Shown here piece by piece: positions 46,363 through 56,386 of a DNA stretch of 64,000 bases. Source of the DNA: Ignavibacterium sp. (GTDB taxonomy: Bacteria > Bacteroidota > Ignavibacteria > Ignavibacteriales > Ignavibacteriaceae); assembly GCA_018335755.1 (NCBI GenBank), contig JAGXRK010000051.1:186001-250000 (forward strand), given 5' to 3'. Both the position numbers and the translations under genes were made by a program. The notes under the pieces were generated by a model, which was not told where the DNA came from, ran no database searches, and saw only the letters and a list, made by a program, of their open reading frames with translations. The first letter of the stretch is position 1. Each line of letters begins with the position of its first letter.

Positions 46363-47508
46363 ATGAAGTTATTTCTCTCTTATTTTTTATTGCTGGTAAT
46401 ACTTAACTATTCTTTGGTTTATTCTCAGGAGCTGGTAAACCAAAGCGCAGATGATGATTCATTACAAGTTTTTTCTTCAGAAAAATCATCAATCAATTTA
46501 ATTGGTGGAAGTTTCCTTTATGGTTATATGATACCTCATGCAAAAGAGGTTTTGCCTGTTCGTGGATTAAATCCACGCGGGCATGAAATTATTTACAACT
46601 GGCATTTGAATAATGACGATGTTTGGAATGATTGTGAATGTTATCCGCGCTTCGGGTTATTTCTTTCTTATTATGATTTTGACCTTGAAGAGCTGTTAGG
46701 TCACGGCTTCGCTGCAGGATTGATGTTTACTTACTTTTTTGGACTTCCTTCTGAATTTAATTTTCATTTAAAGGGGAGAGGGGGAGTCTCTTACCTTACG
46801 AATCCATTTGATCGGAATCAGGAACCTGTTAACTGGTCTTACTCAACACATTTCAATTATATTCTTGGAGTGGGCGGGGGAATTACTTATCGTCCATTCA
46901 ACAGAATAGAATTTCAATTAGATGGGAGTATGAACCATCAATCCAATGCCGCACTGCTTGAGCCGAACGGCGGAATAAACTATTGGGCTCTTGCACTCTC
47001 AACAAATTACTATTTTGATAACCCCGATTTTCATCCGCGCGATATTTATGATCCTTATATTCATTCCGAAAAAAAGAAAAGATGGGATGTTTCATTTTCC
47101 TGGGGTATTTCATCAATGCCTTTCCCACTGCCGGGGCAGGTTCCGATGTACAGCATTACATTTTTAAGGAGCATTCAATTGTGGAGAATTTTTGCTGTCA
47201 GTTTTGCAGCGGAGCTTGAAAGAAACGGGCGTGCAGTTGAGCTGTCAAGGAGAGGTTATGCACCCGAAACAACAAACCCTTTTCGCGGTTCTGTTCTTTT
47301 GGGTGGTGAGTTTTTAATGGGCAGATCAATTTTAAGTGCACAGATGGGCGGATACGTTTATCGCTCCTTTAAAGAAAAAGATGATGTATATCAAAGATGG
47401 GGTGTGGCATACAATGTTTACGATGACATTTTTGTGGGTATTAGCTTTAAATCATACCGTAATTCTGCCGATCACCTTAGTTTAAGATTTACTTATTCTT
47501 TCAGGTAG
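46363..47508 (+). CDS. Acyloxyacyl hydrolase/PagL-like outer-membrane protein
   Basis: 381 residues with a signal peptide (about 1-21, VYSQ). The sequence GGSFLYGYMIPH, the FGLFLSYYDFD stretch and GRGGVSYLTNPFDRNQEPVNW, then MNHQSNAALLEPNGGINYWALALSTNYYF with H192 and S194, match the acyloxyacyl hydrolase branch of the PagL family in Bacteroidota. The glutamate at S+12 seen in PagL is N206 here; E200 is nearby. Residues 230-381 form a further barrel-like segment ending LRFTYSFR. It probably remodels LPS in the outer membrane. Confidence 0.8.
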   Translation: MKLFLSYFLLLVILNYSLVYSQELVNQSADDDSLQVFSSEKSSINLIGGSFLYGYMIPHAKEVLPVRGLNPRGHEIIYNWHLNNDDVWNDCECYPRFGLFLSYYDFDLEELLGHGFAAGLMFTYFFGLPSEFNFHLKGRGGVSYLTNPFDRNQEPVNWSYSTHFNYILGVGGGITYRPFNRIEFQLDGSMNHQSNAALLEPNGGINYWALALSTNYYFDNPDFHPRDIYDPYIHSEKKKRWDVSFSWGISSMPFPLPGQVPMYSITFLRSIQLWRIFAVSFAAELERNGRAVELSRRGYAPETTNPFRGSVLLGGEFLMGRSILSAQMGGYVYRSFKEKDDVYQRWGVAYNVYDDIFVGISFKSYRNSADHLSLRFTYSFR

Positions 47509-47706
47509 TCTTTAAAGAAATATTCCCACTTCATTGCTACCAAAACAAACTAATTATTCGATAATTAGGCAATTTTGATTACAATCCCACAAAAACCTCT
47601 AAATTGCAATAAAAGTACAACATTTTGCAAAGTTTGTCCTACCCCTCGCAGATCATTAGTATTTATTTTTAATGGTGATTATTTGACAAAATAAAAGGAG
47701 TAAATA

Positions 47707-48048
47707 ATGAAAATTAACTTTCTTTATCCATTTATTATTCTTTTTCTTGTCTTTTTCATTTATGATGCCTCGGCACAAACGATGGAAGACAGAATAGCAA
47801 TGGGACAATACCTTACGCCTTCTTACCAGGATTATCAATTGATTCCTGCTTTAATTCAGGAAGGCTGTTTATATAATTCCTTTACTTGGGATGATAATCC
47901 TTATGTACTAATTCATAGAACTGTAAGACACTGGGAAAATTTAGTAAATATTAAGGAATTATCTGACAATAGGACCAGTAAGGAAATAATAAACTCTTAT
48001 CAAAATTATTATTCGGGTTACAATCCGGGAGAAACATACAGAAAGTAA
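47707..48048 (+). CDS. Small exported protein of unknown function
   Basis: 113 residues with a signal peptide (about 1-23, DASAQ). The mature part is acidic and aromatic-rich (TPSYQDYQLIPALIQEG, YQNYYSGYNPGETYRK) with one cysteine (about residue 54) and no membrane segment. AAAGGAG precedes the ATG at 47707. No family recognised. It stands alone between the PagL-like gene and the permease on the opposite strand. Confidence 0.6.
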   Translation: MKINFLYPFIILFLVFFIYDASAQTMEDRIAMGQYLTPSYQDYQLIPALIQEGCLYNSFTWDDNPYVLIHRTVRHWENLVNIKELSDNRTSKEIINSYQNYYSGYNPGETYRK

Positions 48049-48149
48049 CTACCCTGGTTTCAAATGTCTCGAATTATTGTTTGGGATCAGACTTAATAGG
48101 ATACTCGTAATTTTGAAGTGCTCTTTTTGGAATAGGACGTAAGAGCCAT

Positions 48150-49574
48150 TTACCTTTCTGTTGCTGTTTCAGCAGCAGCCTCCAATTTTGTTTTCTTGCT
48201 GTTGAAGTAATAAAATGCAAGTGCCGGAATAATGAAACCAACACAGCTGAGGATCAGCTTCAGTTCATAAATTAATATTGAAGAAACTGCTTCAGTAGGA
48301 ACAAAAGCAAATGCTATTCCGAACATACTTACTGCTCCGCCTATGATTCCGGCAGTAAGAGTAATATATCTTTTTTTAAAGTACTCATTACTGTTTCCAT
48401 AGGTTGCTCTTACTTTTATTAATGAAGCAAACATATAAACATAAGGAATAAGCTGCAGTATAACGGTTGTTTGTAAAAGAAACAGGTACATATCACTTAC
48501 AGATGAACCAATAGCTGCAATGATAAGAACCAAGCTAGAAGCAATTCCCTGGACGATCAAAGCAATGTGCGGAGTTTTATGCTTTTGATGGATTGTTCCT
48601 AATACCGGCGGAAGATATTTATCTATGCCAATTACGAATGGAATTCTTGCAGCACCAGATAACCAGGCAGAAGTATTACCAGCGGCGTTCATAATCATTA
48701 ATATTGCAACTGGAAATACAATCCATCCAAACCCGATTGCGGTTGCAGCTTGTTCAATGCCCTGCAGAATTCCTTCAATAATTCCGATTTCTGATGCAGG
48801 TATTGCAATAAGAAGTGAAGAAGTTACAATAAGAAATAACATAACTGTTGAAGCACCCGCAATAATTACTGCGCGTGGAATATTTCTATCAGGATTTTTA
48901 ATTTCATCATTGATTACAGAACCTAATTCCAAACCCACATAGTTTAAACAAACAATACTGAACAAAGCAAGAAACTGCCAGTTGCCAAGAGATGGAATAA
49001 CAGCAGAAAAAGAAATATCATTTGCTGCTCCTTTAGTGAACACAGTTATTGCAGCGATAACAAGAATAGTTACTGCCGTAATAAAAGTTCCTGCTGCACC
49101 AAGATTTTGTATCCACTTACCGACACCAAAACCATGTATGTTAAGGTATGTTATCACCCACAAAAGCCCGAGAGAAACACTCATCATAAAAAGAGGATTA
49201 GTAGCAAACGGGGCGGTGGAGTTACCCCCGATGTAAAGAATGAAACCGATTATATAAAAAAGAAGTGTGGGTACATAAAATATGTTATTTACCCAGTAAG
49301 CCCATCCGGAAATGAAACCGTGAAAATCACCCCAAGCTTTTTTATTCCAGATATAGATTCCGCCTTCTTTGGGAGATCTTTTTGAAAGTTCAAGTACTGC
49401 AATTGCCTGCGGAATAAAGAAAAAAAGAAATCCTGCAAGCCATAATACTAACGCGACCGGACCTGCACCAGCTATAACCGGCACACTATTTAAATTTACC
49501 AAAGCAGCAATGAGAAAAAAGGAGAGGTCGGGTAAACCAAGTACCCGCTTGAGCTGAGGTGTTTGTTTATTCAA
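48150..49574 (-). CDS. APC-family amino-acid permease
   Basis: 474 residues with about twelve to fourteen transmembrane helices. The TTG start at 49574 directly follows an in-frame stop, so no longer form is possible. Typical APC motifs are LPDLSFFLIAALVNLN-like helix 1, IPQAIAVLELSKRSPKEGGIYIWNKKAWG (helix 2/loop, the conserved EL.KR.P..GG.Y), and YVGLELGSVINDEIKNPDRNIPRAVI after helix 6. The family imports or exchanges amino acids such as glutamate/GABA; specificity unknown. Confidence 0.88.
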   Translation of the reverse strand: MNKQTPQLKRVLGLPDLSFFLIAALVNLNSVPVIAGAGPVALVLWLAGFLFFFIPQAIAVLELSKRSPKEGGIYIWNKKAWGDFHGFISGWAYWVNNIFYVPTLLFYIIGFILYIGGNSTAPFATNPLFMMSVSLGLLWVITYLNIHGFGVGKWIQNLGAAGTFITAVTILVIAAITVFTKGAANDISFSAVIPSLGNWQFLALFSIVCLNYVGLELGSVINDEIKNPDRNIPRAVIIAGASTVMLFLIVTSSLLIAIPASEIGIIEGILQGIEQAATAIGFGWIVFPVAILMIMNAAGNTSAWLSGAARIPFVIGIDKYLPPVLGTIHQKHKTPHIALIVQGIASSLVLIIAAIGSSVSDMYLFLLQTTVILQLIPYVYMFASLIKVRATYGNSNEYFKKRYITLTAGIIGGAVSMFGIAFAFVPTEAVSSILIYELKLILSCVGFIIPALAFYYFNSKKTKLEAAAETATER

Positions 49575-49748
49575 TTCCTATGTGATTCTCCTGAAAATAT
49601 TTTTGTTCAAATATTATTTATAATTTTTTTAATAACAAGTGGTTGAGTAAAAAAAGTTTATCCGGTAGAACTGGTTATAAGCCAAAAAAAACGTGAACTC
49701 ATCAAGCAGAGGTAAACCTGATCCTGAAACTGGCAGGCAGGCTTGAAT

Positions 49749-50465
49749 TTAATCCGCAACCTGGAACATATACCCCGCGCTTCTTAAGCTTACAATATAA
49801 ACCGGATTGGAGGGATCTTTTTCAAAGTGCTTTCTTAATCTTACTATAAAGTTATCTACTGTTCGTGTTTCCACTTCAGGATTCAAGTTCCATACATTCT
49901 CAAGCAGTTCTTTTCTTGAAACAACCTTACCCTTATTGTCAATAAGGTATTTCATTATCATCGCTTCATAGTTAGTTAGCTGAAATTCACCTTTTTCATT
50001 TTTGCTCTTAAGATTTTCAAAATTAATTTCGTTATCACCGAATTTATAAACCGGCTGGTTTGTAATTGCCTCGCTGTACCAGGATTTTCGTTTTAACATT
50101 CCTTTAACCCGAAGCAGCAATTCCTTCAGGTGAAACGGTTTTGTAAGGTAATCATCTGCACCGAGTTCCAGACCTTTAATTCTGTCTTCCAATCCTGTTC
50201 TTGCAGTTAACATTAGAATCGGCATTTGAGGATTTTTCTTACGGACAAATTCGGCTATTTCAAATCCATTGTGATATGGCAGCATAATGTCCAGAATAAT
50301 CATATCGTAATTTTGTTCTTCAAAATGCTTAAGAGCTTCCTTTCCGTCTTTTACCCAATCAACTTCGTAGCCTTCTTCGGACAAATTATATTCTAAACCG
50401 ACAGCCATAGTCTCTTCATCTTCAACGAGAAGAATCTTTTTTGCTCCACTATCTAATTCACTCAT
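49749..50465 (-). CDS. OmpR/PhoB-family response regulator
   Basis: 238 residues. Receiver domain (about 10-125) with phosphoacceptor D59 (MIILDIMLPYHNG), T87 in MLTARTG and K109 (LTKPF). A winged-helix Trans_reg_C domain (about 140-235) ends VDNFIVRLRKHFEKDPSNPVYIVSLRSAGYMF. The kinase gene immediately precedes it with no spacer: the regulator ATG at 50465 follows the kinase stop (50466-50468 on the plus strand), so the two are translationally coupled. Targets unknown. Confidence 0.95.
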   Translation of the reverse strand: MSELDSGAKKILLVEDEETMAVGLEYNLSEEGYEVDWVKDGKEALKHFEEQNYDMIILDIMLPYHNGFEIAEFVRKKNPQMPILMLTARTGLEDRIKGLELGADDYLTKPFHLKELLLRVKGMLKRKSWYSEAITNQPVYKFGDNEINFENLKSKNEKGEFQLTNYEAMIMKYLIDNKGKVVSRKELLENVWNLNPEVETRTVDNFIVRLRKHFEKDPSNPVYIVSLRSAGYMFQVAD

Positions 50466-51446
50466 TTATCTTTCCTTTTCTTTCTTCGGAGGAGTTTTTT
50501 TCTTTTTTACTACAGGCAGCTCAATTCTGAAAGTAGTTCCTTTACCCCGGCCATCACTGTGAACGCTGATCTTTCCCTTATGAGTTTTTATAATTTCTCT
50601 TGCCCAATAGAGTCCAAGTCCCGTACCTTTGACATTTGGAATATCTTTATCATAGATTCTGTAAAATTTCTGAAAGATTTTTTTCTGTTCTTTACCGGCA
50701 ATACCGATAGCGTTATCCTTAAAATCAACTATTAATTTCTTTGGGTTACAATTTGCAAAAACTTCAATTTTCAAATTTCCGGGACTATACTTCACTGCAT
50801 TGTCAACAAGATTATCGAAAACCATTTTAAAAGAATTAACATCTATAAATACCTCACAATCCCCTGAGACCTTTACATCCAGAGAATTATCCGGCAGCCT
50901 GAACTGTTCAACTGAATCTCTTATTAATTTTGGAAATATTTCATTCACTCTCTGAGTCGTAAAATGATTTCGGTTTTGTTTTCCTTCCAGTGCTGATATT
51001 TCGAGTATTGAGTTAATAAGATTCTGTAAACGCGCAGAATCTCTTATCATTAGATCATAAAATTCCTTGCTTTTATCGGGAGGAACTTCACGCGTTCTGA
51101 GTGTTTCAAGATATAGTTGTATTGATGATAAAGGTGATTTCAATTCGTGCGTAATGTTGGCAATAAAATTGTCATAAAGCTTTGTTAAGCGTATCTGTAT
51201 GCTGAGATGTCTGAAGAAAAGAACCAGAATGAATGAAAGTCCGGTAAGCATTACAATCCCCACAACAAAAGGGGCAACGCTTGGTGCATCAACAACTATC
51301 TGGGGAGATAATTCTTCCCCGACCTGCTCAAATATTATGTTGTTAGTTACATACCAGTAAATCCATAACAGCAGCACGGCAAGCCATACAAGCTGGGCAA
51401 AGACGAATATTATCAGGTTATAAACAAAAGAATGTCTCAAGCGCAT
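50466..51446 (-). CDS. Sensor histidine kinase (HisKA/HATPase_c)
   Basis: 326 residues. Two transmembrane helices (about 10-33 and 59-79) flank a short periplasmic loop. HisKA is NFIANITHELKSPLSS with phosphoacceptor H100; HATPase_c has the N-box (LVDNAVKYSPGNLKI) and GTGLGLYWAREIIKTHKGKI. A proline/lysine-rich tail (KKKKTPPKKEKER) ends the protein. It shares a coupled junction with the OmpR-type regulator. Confidence 0.95.
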   Translation of the reverse strand: MRLRHSFVYNLIIFVFAQLVWLAVLLLWIYWYVTNNIIFEQVGEELSPQIVVDAPSVAPFVVGIVMLTGLSFILVLFFRHLSIQIRLTKLYDNFIANITHELKSPLSSIQLYLETLRTREVPPDKSKEFYDLMIRDSARLQNLINSILEISALEGKQNRNHFTTQRVNEIFPKLIRDSVEQFRLPDNSLDVKVSGDCEVFIDVNSFKMVFDNLVDNAVKYSPGNLKIEVFANCNPKKLIVDFKDNAIGIAGKEQKKIFQKFYRIYDKDIPNVKGTGLGLYWAREIIKTHKGKISVHSDGRGKGTTFRIELPVVKKKKTPPKKEKER

Positions 51447-51622
51447 TTAATACTGTCCTAAAATTCTTTTCATTTGTTCAATAATGGAATGAATTAACCA
51501 ATCAAATATCATTTTTATTCGCTTTAACATCAAACAAGACATTGATGTTTTTACAAATCTTTTACAAACACGTATCTCCTTTTTTTGCATAATTGGAGTG
51601 TAAATATTTCAGGAGAGAAACA

Positions 51623-53101
51623 ATGAACGTTTTATTTATCTATCCGGAAACTCCATCCACATTCTGGAGCTTTAAGGATGCGCTAAAATTCGTATCTAAA
51701 AAAGCTGCTGAGCCTCCGCTCGGACTTATTACCGTTGCGTCAATGCTTCCCCAAGAATGGAATAAGAAACTTATTGATTGTAATGTGTCCAAGCTCAGCA
51801 ACAAAAGTATTATCTGGGCTGATTATGTTTTTATCAGCGCGATGAATGTACATTTAAGATCATTCAGAGAAATTGTTCGAAGATGCAATAAGCTTGGTGT
51901 GAAAGTGGTTGCTGGCGGACCGTTATGTACAACTCAATACAAAGACCTTCTCGGTGTTGATCATTTTGTTCTCAATGAAGCGGAAATCACCCTTCCATTA
52001 TTTCTGGAAGATCTGAAGAACGGTAATCCCAAACATATTTATCAAACGAATGAATTTCCGGAAATTTGTTTAACTCCTGTGCCCATGTGGGAATTACTTG
52101 ATATGAAAAAGTACGCATCAATGAGTCTGCAATATTCACGTGGCTGTCCTTATGATTGTGATTTCTGCAGCATAACAATGTTGAATGGAAGAACACCAAG
52201 AGCAAAATGTGCTGAACAGTTTATTGCAGAGCTTGACCGTTTATATGATCTTAACTGGAGGGGAGGAATTTCGGTTGTAGATGATAATTTTATTGGCAAT
52301 AAAAGAAAGCTTAAAAATGAATTTCTTCCGGCATTGATTAAGTGGTCTAAAAAAAGAAGTTATCCGTTCTTTTTTATTACAGAAGTTTCCATTAATCTTG
52401 CAGATGACGAGGAACTTATGAAACTTATGGTTGAAGCAGGATTCAACAGTGTCTTCGTTGGAATTGAAACACCAAACAGCAGTGGTCTTACTGAATGCGG
52501 TAAAGCAATAAACCTTAAACGTGATCTTGTTGATTCTGTCAACAAGCTTCAGAGAAACGGAATGATTGTATCGGGCGGATTCATAGTGGGATTTGACAGT
52601 GACACTGAATCCGTTTTTGATGAACAGATAGATTTTATTCAGCAGAGCGGAATTGCAAATGCAATGGTTGGATTGTTGAATGCTCCGACAGGAACGAAAC
52701 TGTTTAAGAGAATGAAAGAAGAAGGAAGACTGCTTGATATGTTTTCTGGAAATAATATGGACGCATCAATTAATTTCGTTCCTAAGATGGAGTATACCAA
52801 ATTGATCAGAGGCTACAGCAGATTATTAAATACAATTTACTCGCAGGAAGAGTATTATAAAAGATTAAAAACTTTTTTAAAGGAATACACCGTCCCGCAT
52901 TGGACACCAAAGAAATTAAACCTTGAACAGATAAAAGCATTTTTAAGATTGTTATGGCTGCTTGGAGTAATTGAAAAAGGTAAAAAGTATTTCTGGAAAT
53001 TGTTATTCTTCAGTCTGTCAAAGTATCCAAGAAAGTTTCCCACAGCAATGACGCTTGCAGTTTATGGATTTCATTTTCGGCGTGTTATAAGAACAGTTTA
53101 A
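51623..53101 (+). CDS. B12-binding radical SAM protein with DUF4070 tail
   Basis: 492 residues from the ATG at 51623 with AGGAGAG at 51611; a TTG upstream at 51593 is not supported. An N-terminal cobalamin-binding domain (1-140; LGLITVASMLPQEW, DYVFISAMNVHLRSF) is followed by a radical SAM domain with CPYDCDFC (C175, C179, C182). The C-terminal DUF4070 region begins near 370. Such class B enzymes methylate inert carbons or build lipids; the HpnP (hopanoid 2-methylase) group has this architecture, but the substrate here cannot be named. No neighbour points to a pathway. Confidence 0.88.
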   Translation: MNVLFIYPETPSTFWSFKDALKFVSKKAAEPPLGLITVASMLPQEWNKKLIDCNVSKLSNKSIIWADYVFISAMNVHLRSFREIVRRCNKLGVKVVAGGPLCTTQYKDLLGVDHFVLNEAEITLPLFLEDLKNGNPKHIYQTNEFPEICLTPVPMWELLDMKKYASMSLQYSRGCPYDCDFCSITMLNGRTPRAKCAEQFIAELDRLYDLNWRGGISVVDDNFIGNKRKLKNEFLPALIKWSKKRSYPFFFITEVSINLADDEELMKLMVEAGFNSVFVGIETPNSSGLTECGKAINLKRDLVDSVNKLQRNGMIVSGGFIVGFDSDTESVFDEQIDFIQQSGIANAMVGLLNAPTGTKLFKRMKEEGRLLDMFSGNNMDASINFVPKMEYTKLIRGYSRLLNTIYSQEEYYKRLKTFLKEYTVPHWTPKKLNLEQIKAFLRLLWLLGVIEKGKKYFWKLLFFSLSKYPRKFPTAMTLAVYGFHFRRVIRTV

Positions 53102-53119
53102 AAACAATAGAATACTTAA

Positions 53120-53269
53120 CTGCATCCTGGGAATTCAGGTTTAAATTTAATTGAAGATGCCTCGGTTGATCAGCTTGAATTAAGTCAAAACTATTCTAAA
53201 CCGTTCAATCCATTCACTCTAAATAGTCACTCAATTCTGCAAGCCGGAACATGTTTAATAGTTCGTTAA
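53120..53269 (+). pseudogene. Fossil of a T9SS type A sorting domain
   Basis: The plus-strand frame from 53120 reads ...GNSGLNLIEDASVDQLELSQNYSKPFNPFTLNS and ends QAGTCLIVR stop at 53269. It matches the start of a sorting domain (usually ELSQNYPNPFNPTTKI) with substitutions and the second half missing. It is unlinked to any upstream gene and overlaps the 3' end of the barrel gene on the other strand by 4 bp. A remnant of a lost T9SS cargo gene is the simplest reading. Confidence 0.7.
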
Positions 53270-53937
53270 AAAGAGTATACCACACCAAACAAAGGCGAAA
53301 TACTTTGCGTACCGTGGTTAATATCATTTGCAAGTTTATTACCGTCCCGGCTATTATAATATCTTGCGCGGTATTCAATACTGAATAATATATCAAGTGA
53401 TTCGATAACGGAAAAACTGCCGCCAAGCGAAAAAAGCCACGCAAAAGACGGATCAAGCTTGAAAGCACTCTCAACATCACCGGTTGTTGATGGAATATCC
53501 TTTCTTGCTGTATCCTGTCTAAAGCCGAATAATCCATAGCCGAATGATGCTTTAAGCTGCTTGTAGAAAAAATGAACAACAGGCCCTGTCCAAAACTCTG
53601 TGTAAGTACCTCCAATACGATCTTTGACTAACGTCTTACCCGATTGATCAAACCCATCAAAATTAGCAAGCTGTCTTTGTCCCCTGTCATAGCGCAGATA
53701 AATACCGGCAGCAAAAAACTCATAAAACCTATATGCTCCGGCAGTATAAAGTCCGATCTGAAATTCATTTGTCAATCGCTCCCCTCTCTCAGCACCAATT
53801 TCAGTTTTTACCTGCTGCTGAAAATGAGAAAAAGTTATACCGGCTTCTGTAATAAATTTATGTTCACTTTCGGTTTGTGAATAAAGCAAAATATTCCCAA
53901 AGCAGGAAACGAAAAATATTATTAGCAGTTTATTCAT
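53266..53937 (-). CDS. Outer-membrane beta-barrel protein
   Basis: 223 residues with a signal peptide (about 1-20, LYSQ). Strands such as RFYEFFAAGIYLRYDRGQRQL, FWTGPVVHFFYKQLKASFGYGLFGF and the C-terminal ISPLFGVVYSF end in Phe, as in OmpX/PF13505-like barrels. GGGAGGAA lies before the ATG at 53937. Function unknown; it stands alone upstream of DPP-IV. Confidence 0.75.
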   Translation of the reverse strand: MNKLLIIFFVSCFGNILLYSQTESEHKFITEAGITFSHFQQQVKTEIGAERGERLTNEFQIGLYTAGAYRFYEFFAAGIYLRYDRGQRQLANFDGFDQSGKTLVKDRIGGTYTEFWTGPVVHFFYKQLKASFGYGLFGFRQDTARKDIPSTTGDVESAFKLDPSFAWLFSLGGSFSVIESLDILFSIEYRARYYNSRDGNKLANDINHGTQSISPLFGVVYSF

Positions 53938-54031
53938 AATTCCTCCCGGATGTAAATTTGTGAAAATGTAATGGCCATATATATCCTCAAAATTGATAAT
54001 TAATGTGCAATGCCGTCAGCATCGTTATATT

Positions 54032-56233
54032 TTACTCCATTACAAAATCTTTATTTAAAAAGTACCTATACCAGAACTTCACATATTCCCTCTGAAGATG
54101 GGACCACTTTGGGAATCGGATGCCATGTCTTTCATTTGGATATAACATCAATTCAAAATCTTTGTTCAACGAGGTAAACTTATCAACAAGCTGTATTGTG
54201 TTTTGAACATGCACATTATCATCCATTGTTCCGTGAGTTATTCTCAGCATACCTTTGTATTTATCTGCGTATGTAAGCGCTGATCCAAATTTATACCCCT
54301 CCGGATTCTCTTCCGGAGTATCCATAAACCTTTCGGTATAAACATTATCATACAAACGCCAATCCGTTACGGAAAAATCTGCTATACCGTGGGTAAAATA
54401 GTCTGCACCATAAGTAAGTGCCATACAAGCAACATAACCTCCGTAGCTTCCGCCGTTAATACCGATCTTTGTTTCATCAACAAATGGTATTGTACGAAGC
54501 CATTTAACGGCTTCAATGTAATCATTCATTTCCCACTTGCCAAGATTGCGGTGCATCATTCTTTCTCCCTTTTTACCGAAGTGCACCGAGCCGCGATGAT
54601 CAACAATAAAATATATAATTCCGCTTTGGGCGATAAAGTAACGATCAAGAAATGCAAAGTAAGCATTTTTTACATCCTTACCCCCGGGTCCGCCGTAAAC
54701 AGAAAATAAAACCGGATATTTTTTTGTTTCATCAAAATCAGGAGGAAGAATCCACATTGCCGGAAGTTCAATACCGTCTTCGGTTTTTATTTTAAAGAAC
54801 TCTGTTTTACCAAGAGTGTACTCATCATACACATTACTTTTTCTATCACCAAATACTTTAAGTGAATTTCCCTTAGCATCAAACAATTCGAGTGTATGCG
54901 GAATATCTGCAGATGAATGTGATGAATAAAAATATGATCCGTTTGTTGATACGGTTGTACTGTGAGTGCCGTTTTTCTTAGTCAGTTTTGTGAGATTCTT
55001 TCCATCAAGATCAACTGAAAACAAATGTGTTTCTAATGAGTTATCTTTATTTCCTTCAAAGAAAACCATTTTATTCTTTTCATCAACCATAACAATTTTT
55101 GTAACAGTCCATTCACCGGAAGTCAATCTTGCTTTTTGTTTGCCGTTCATATCAAAATAGTAAATATGATTCCAGCCGTCTTTATCAGAAGTTAATATGA
55201 ATCCGCTTTCATCTTTCATCATATTAATATTTTCAAAGAACTCAACCCAGGTTGGCTGCTTCTCCTCATAGACTAATTTTGCTTTTCCGGTTTTGGGATT
55301 TGCAGAAAGCAGCTGCAGATGATCCTGCCCGCGATTCAGCACCTGATAGAATAATTCAGAACTGTTCTGTCTCCAGAAAGGCCAGGCAGTATATTGATCA
55401 ATTGATTCATCTTCATCAACCCAGACTATTTTGTTATCTGAAAGATTAACTATTCCCATCTTCACATTTGGATTTGGATCACCGGGTTTCGGATAATGCT
55501 CCCACTCTAATTCACCGTGAACACCGTCAGCTATGTAAAGAGGATATCTCGGAACCGGTGAATCATCAGTTCGGAGGAAAGCAATCATCTCACTGTTTGG
55601 AGACCACCAGAAGGCTTTATGATTACCCGCACGACCGAGTATTTCCTCCATATAAACCCACGAAGCCCATCCATTATAAACTGTTTCTGAAGCATCAAAA
55701 GTCAAGCGGATTTCCTTTCCGGTTTCACTGTCGGCATAGTACAGATCCCGGTTTTTTGTATATGCAACTTTTTTACCATCAGGGGAAAGAGTTGGATTTT
55801 TCTTTTCGACTTTATCGTTAGTTAACCTGACGACTTTATTTGCAGATCTTGAGAAGAAATAGTAATCGTTATCCTTGCTGAACAAAAAGCGATCATAATC
55901 TTTTGAGTTAGCTATGCTTCCGTCAAGAGTTAAATCATAATCAATGAGCATATCGTCATATTCTGAATAGTCAAGTAAGATTTCTTCTTTATCTGTTGAA
56001 GCATTCACTTTAACTAATAGTGATTTTCCATTTTCACTTTTTGTTTTAATATAATTCTGATCATCATACCATCCCTTTAACAGCGGCAGCGGTTTAAGTA
56101 AGCGTGGCTCACCAAACATATAAACCTGGTTGAAGGTTAATTGCTTTTGCTGAGCAAAAATGTTTAGTGACAGACTAGCCGAAACAATGATGAAGAAAAG
56201 CACCTGTTTGAAATAACCGCTGATGTTTATCAT
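54032..56233 (-). CDS. Dipeptidyl peptidase IV-like S9 peptidase
   Basis: 733 residues with a signal peptide. An N-terminal eight-bladed propeller (DPPIV_N, about 40-480) contains WVYMEEILGR, the EE pair that recognises the substrate N terminus in DPP-IV. The C-terminal alpha/beta hydrolase has the nucleophile GGSYGGY with S596, D671 in GTMDDNVH and H703 in ERHGIRF. It cuts X-Pro (and X-Ala) dipeptides from N termini in the periplasm. It diverges from the YdjC-like gene and ends 95 bp before the barrel gene. Confidence 0.94.
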   Translation of the reverse strand: MINISGYFKQVLFFIIVSASLSLNIFAQQKQLTFNQVYMFGEPRLLKPLPLLKGWYDDQNYIKTKSENGKSLLVKVNASTDKEEILLDYSEYDDMLIDYDLTLDGSIANSKDYDRFLFSKDNDYYFFSRSANKVVRLTNDKVEKKNPTLSPDGKKVAYTKNRDLYYADSETGKEIRLTFDASETVYNGWASWVYMEEILGRAGNHKAFWWSPNSEMIAFLRTDDSPVPRYPLYIADGVHGELEWEHYPKPGDPNPNVKMGIVNLSDNKIVWVDEDESIDQYTAWPFWRQNSSELFYQVLNRGQDHLQLLSANPKTGKAKLVYEEKQPTWVEFFENINMMKDESGFILTSDKDGWNHIYYFDMNGKQKARLTSGEWTVTKIVMVDEKNKMVFFEGNKDNSLETHLFSVDLDGKNLTKLTKKNGTHSTTVSTNGSYFYSSHSSADIPHTLELFDAKGNSLKVFGDRKSNVYDEYTLGKTEFFKIKTEDGIELPAMWILPPDFDETKKYPVLFSVYGGPGGKDVKNAYFAFLDRYFIAQSGIIYFIVDHRGSVHFGKKGERMMHRNLGKWEMNDYIEAVKWLRTIPFVDETKIGINGGSYGGYVACMALTYGADYFTHGIADFSVTDWRLYDNVYTERFMDTPEENPEGYKFGSALTYADKYKGMLRITHGTMDDNVHVQNTIQLVDKFTSLNKDFELMLYPNERHGIRFPKWSHLQREYVKFWYRYFLNKDFVME

Positions 56234-56386
56234 ACAAAAGTCTCCGTTACGAAGGGATTAAAAATTATTATTCACAATATGTTTTTAAGGACGGAATATT
56301 ACAAGAGAGATGATATGAAATCTGCCGATTCTTTAATTCATTTGTTGAGAATATTCAATAATTTTACGTAAACATTTGGAGAAATT

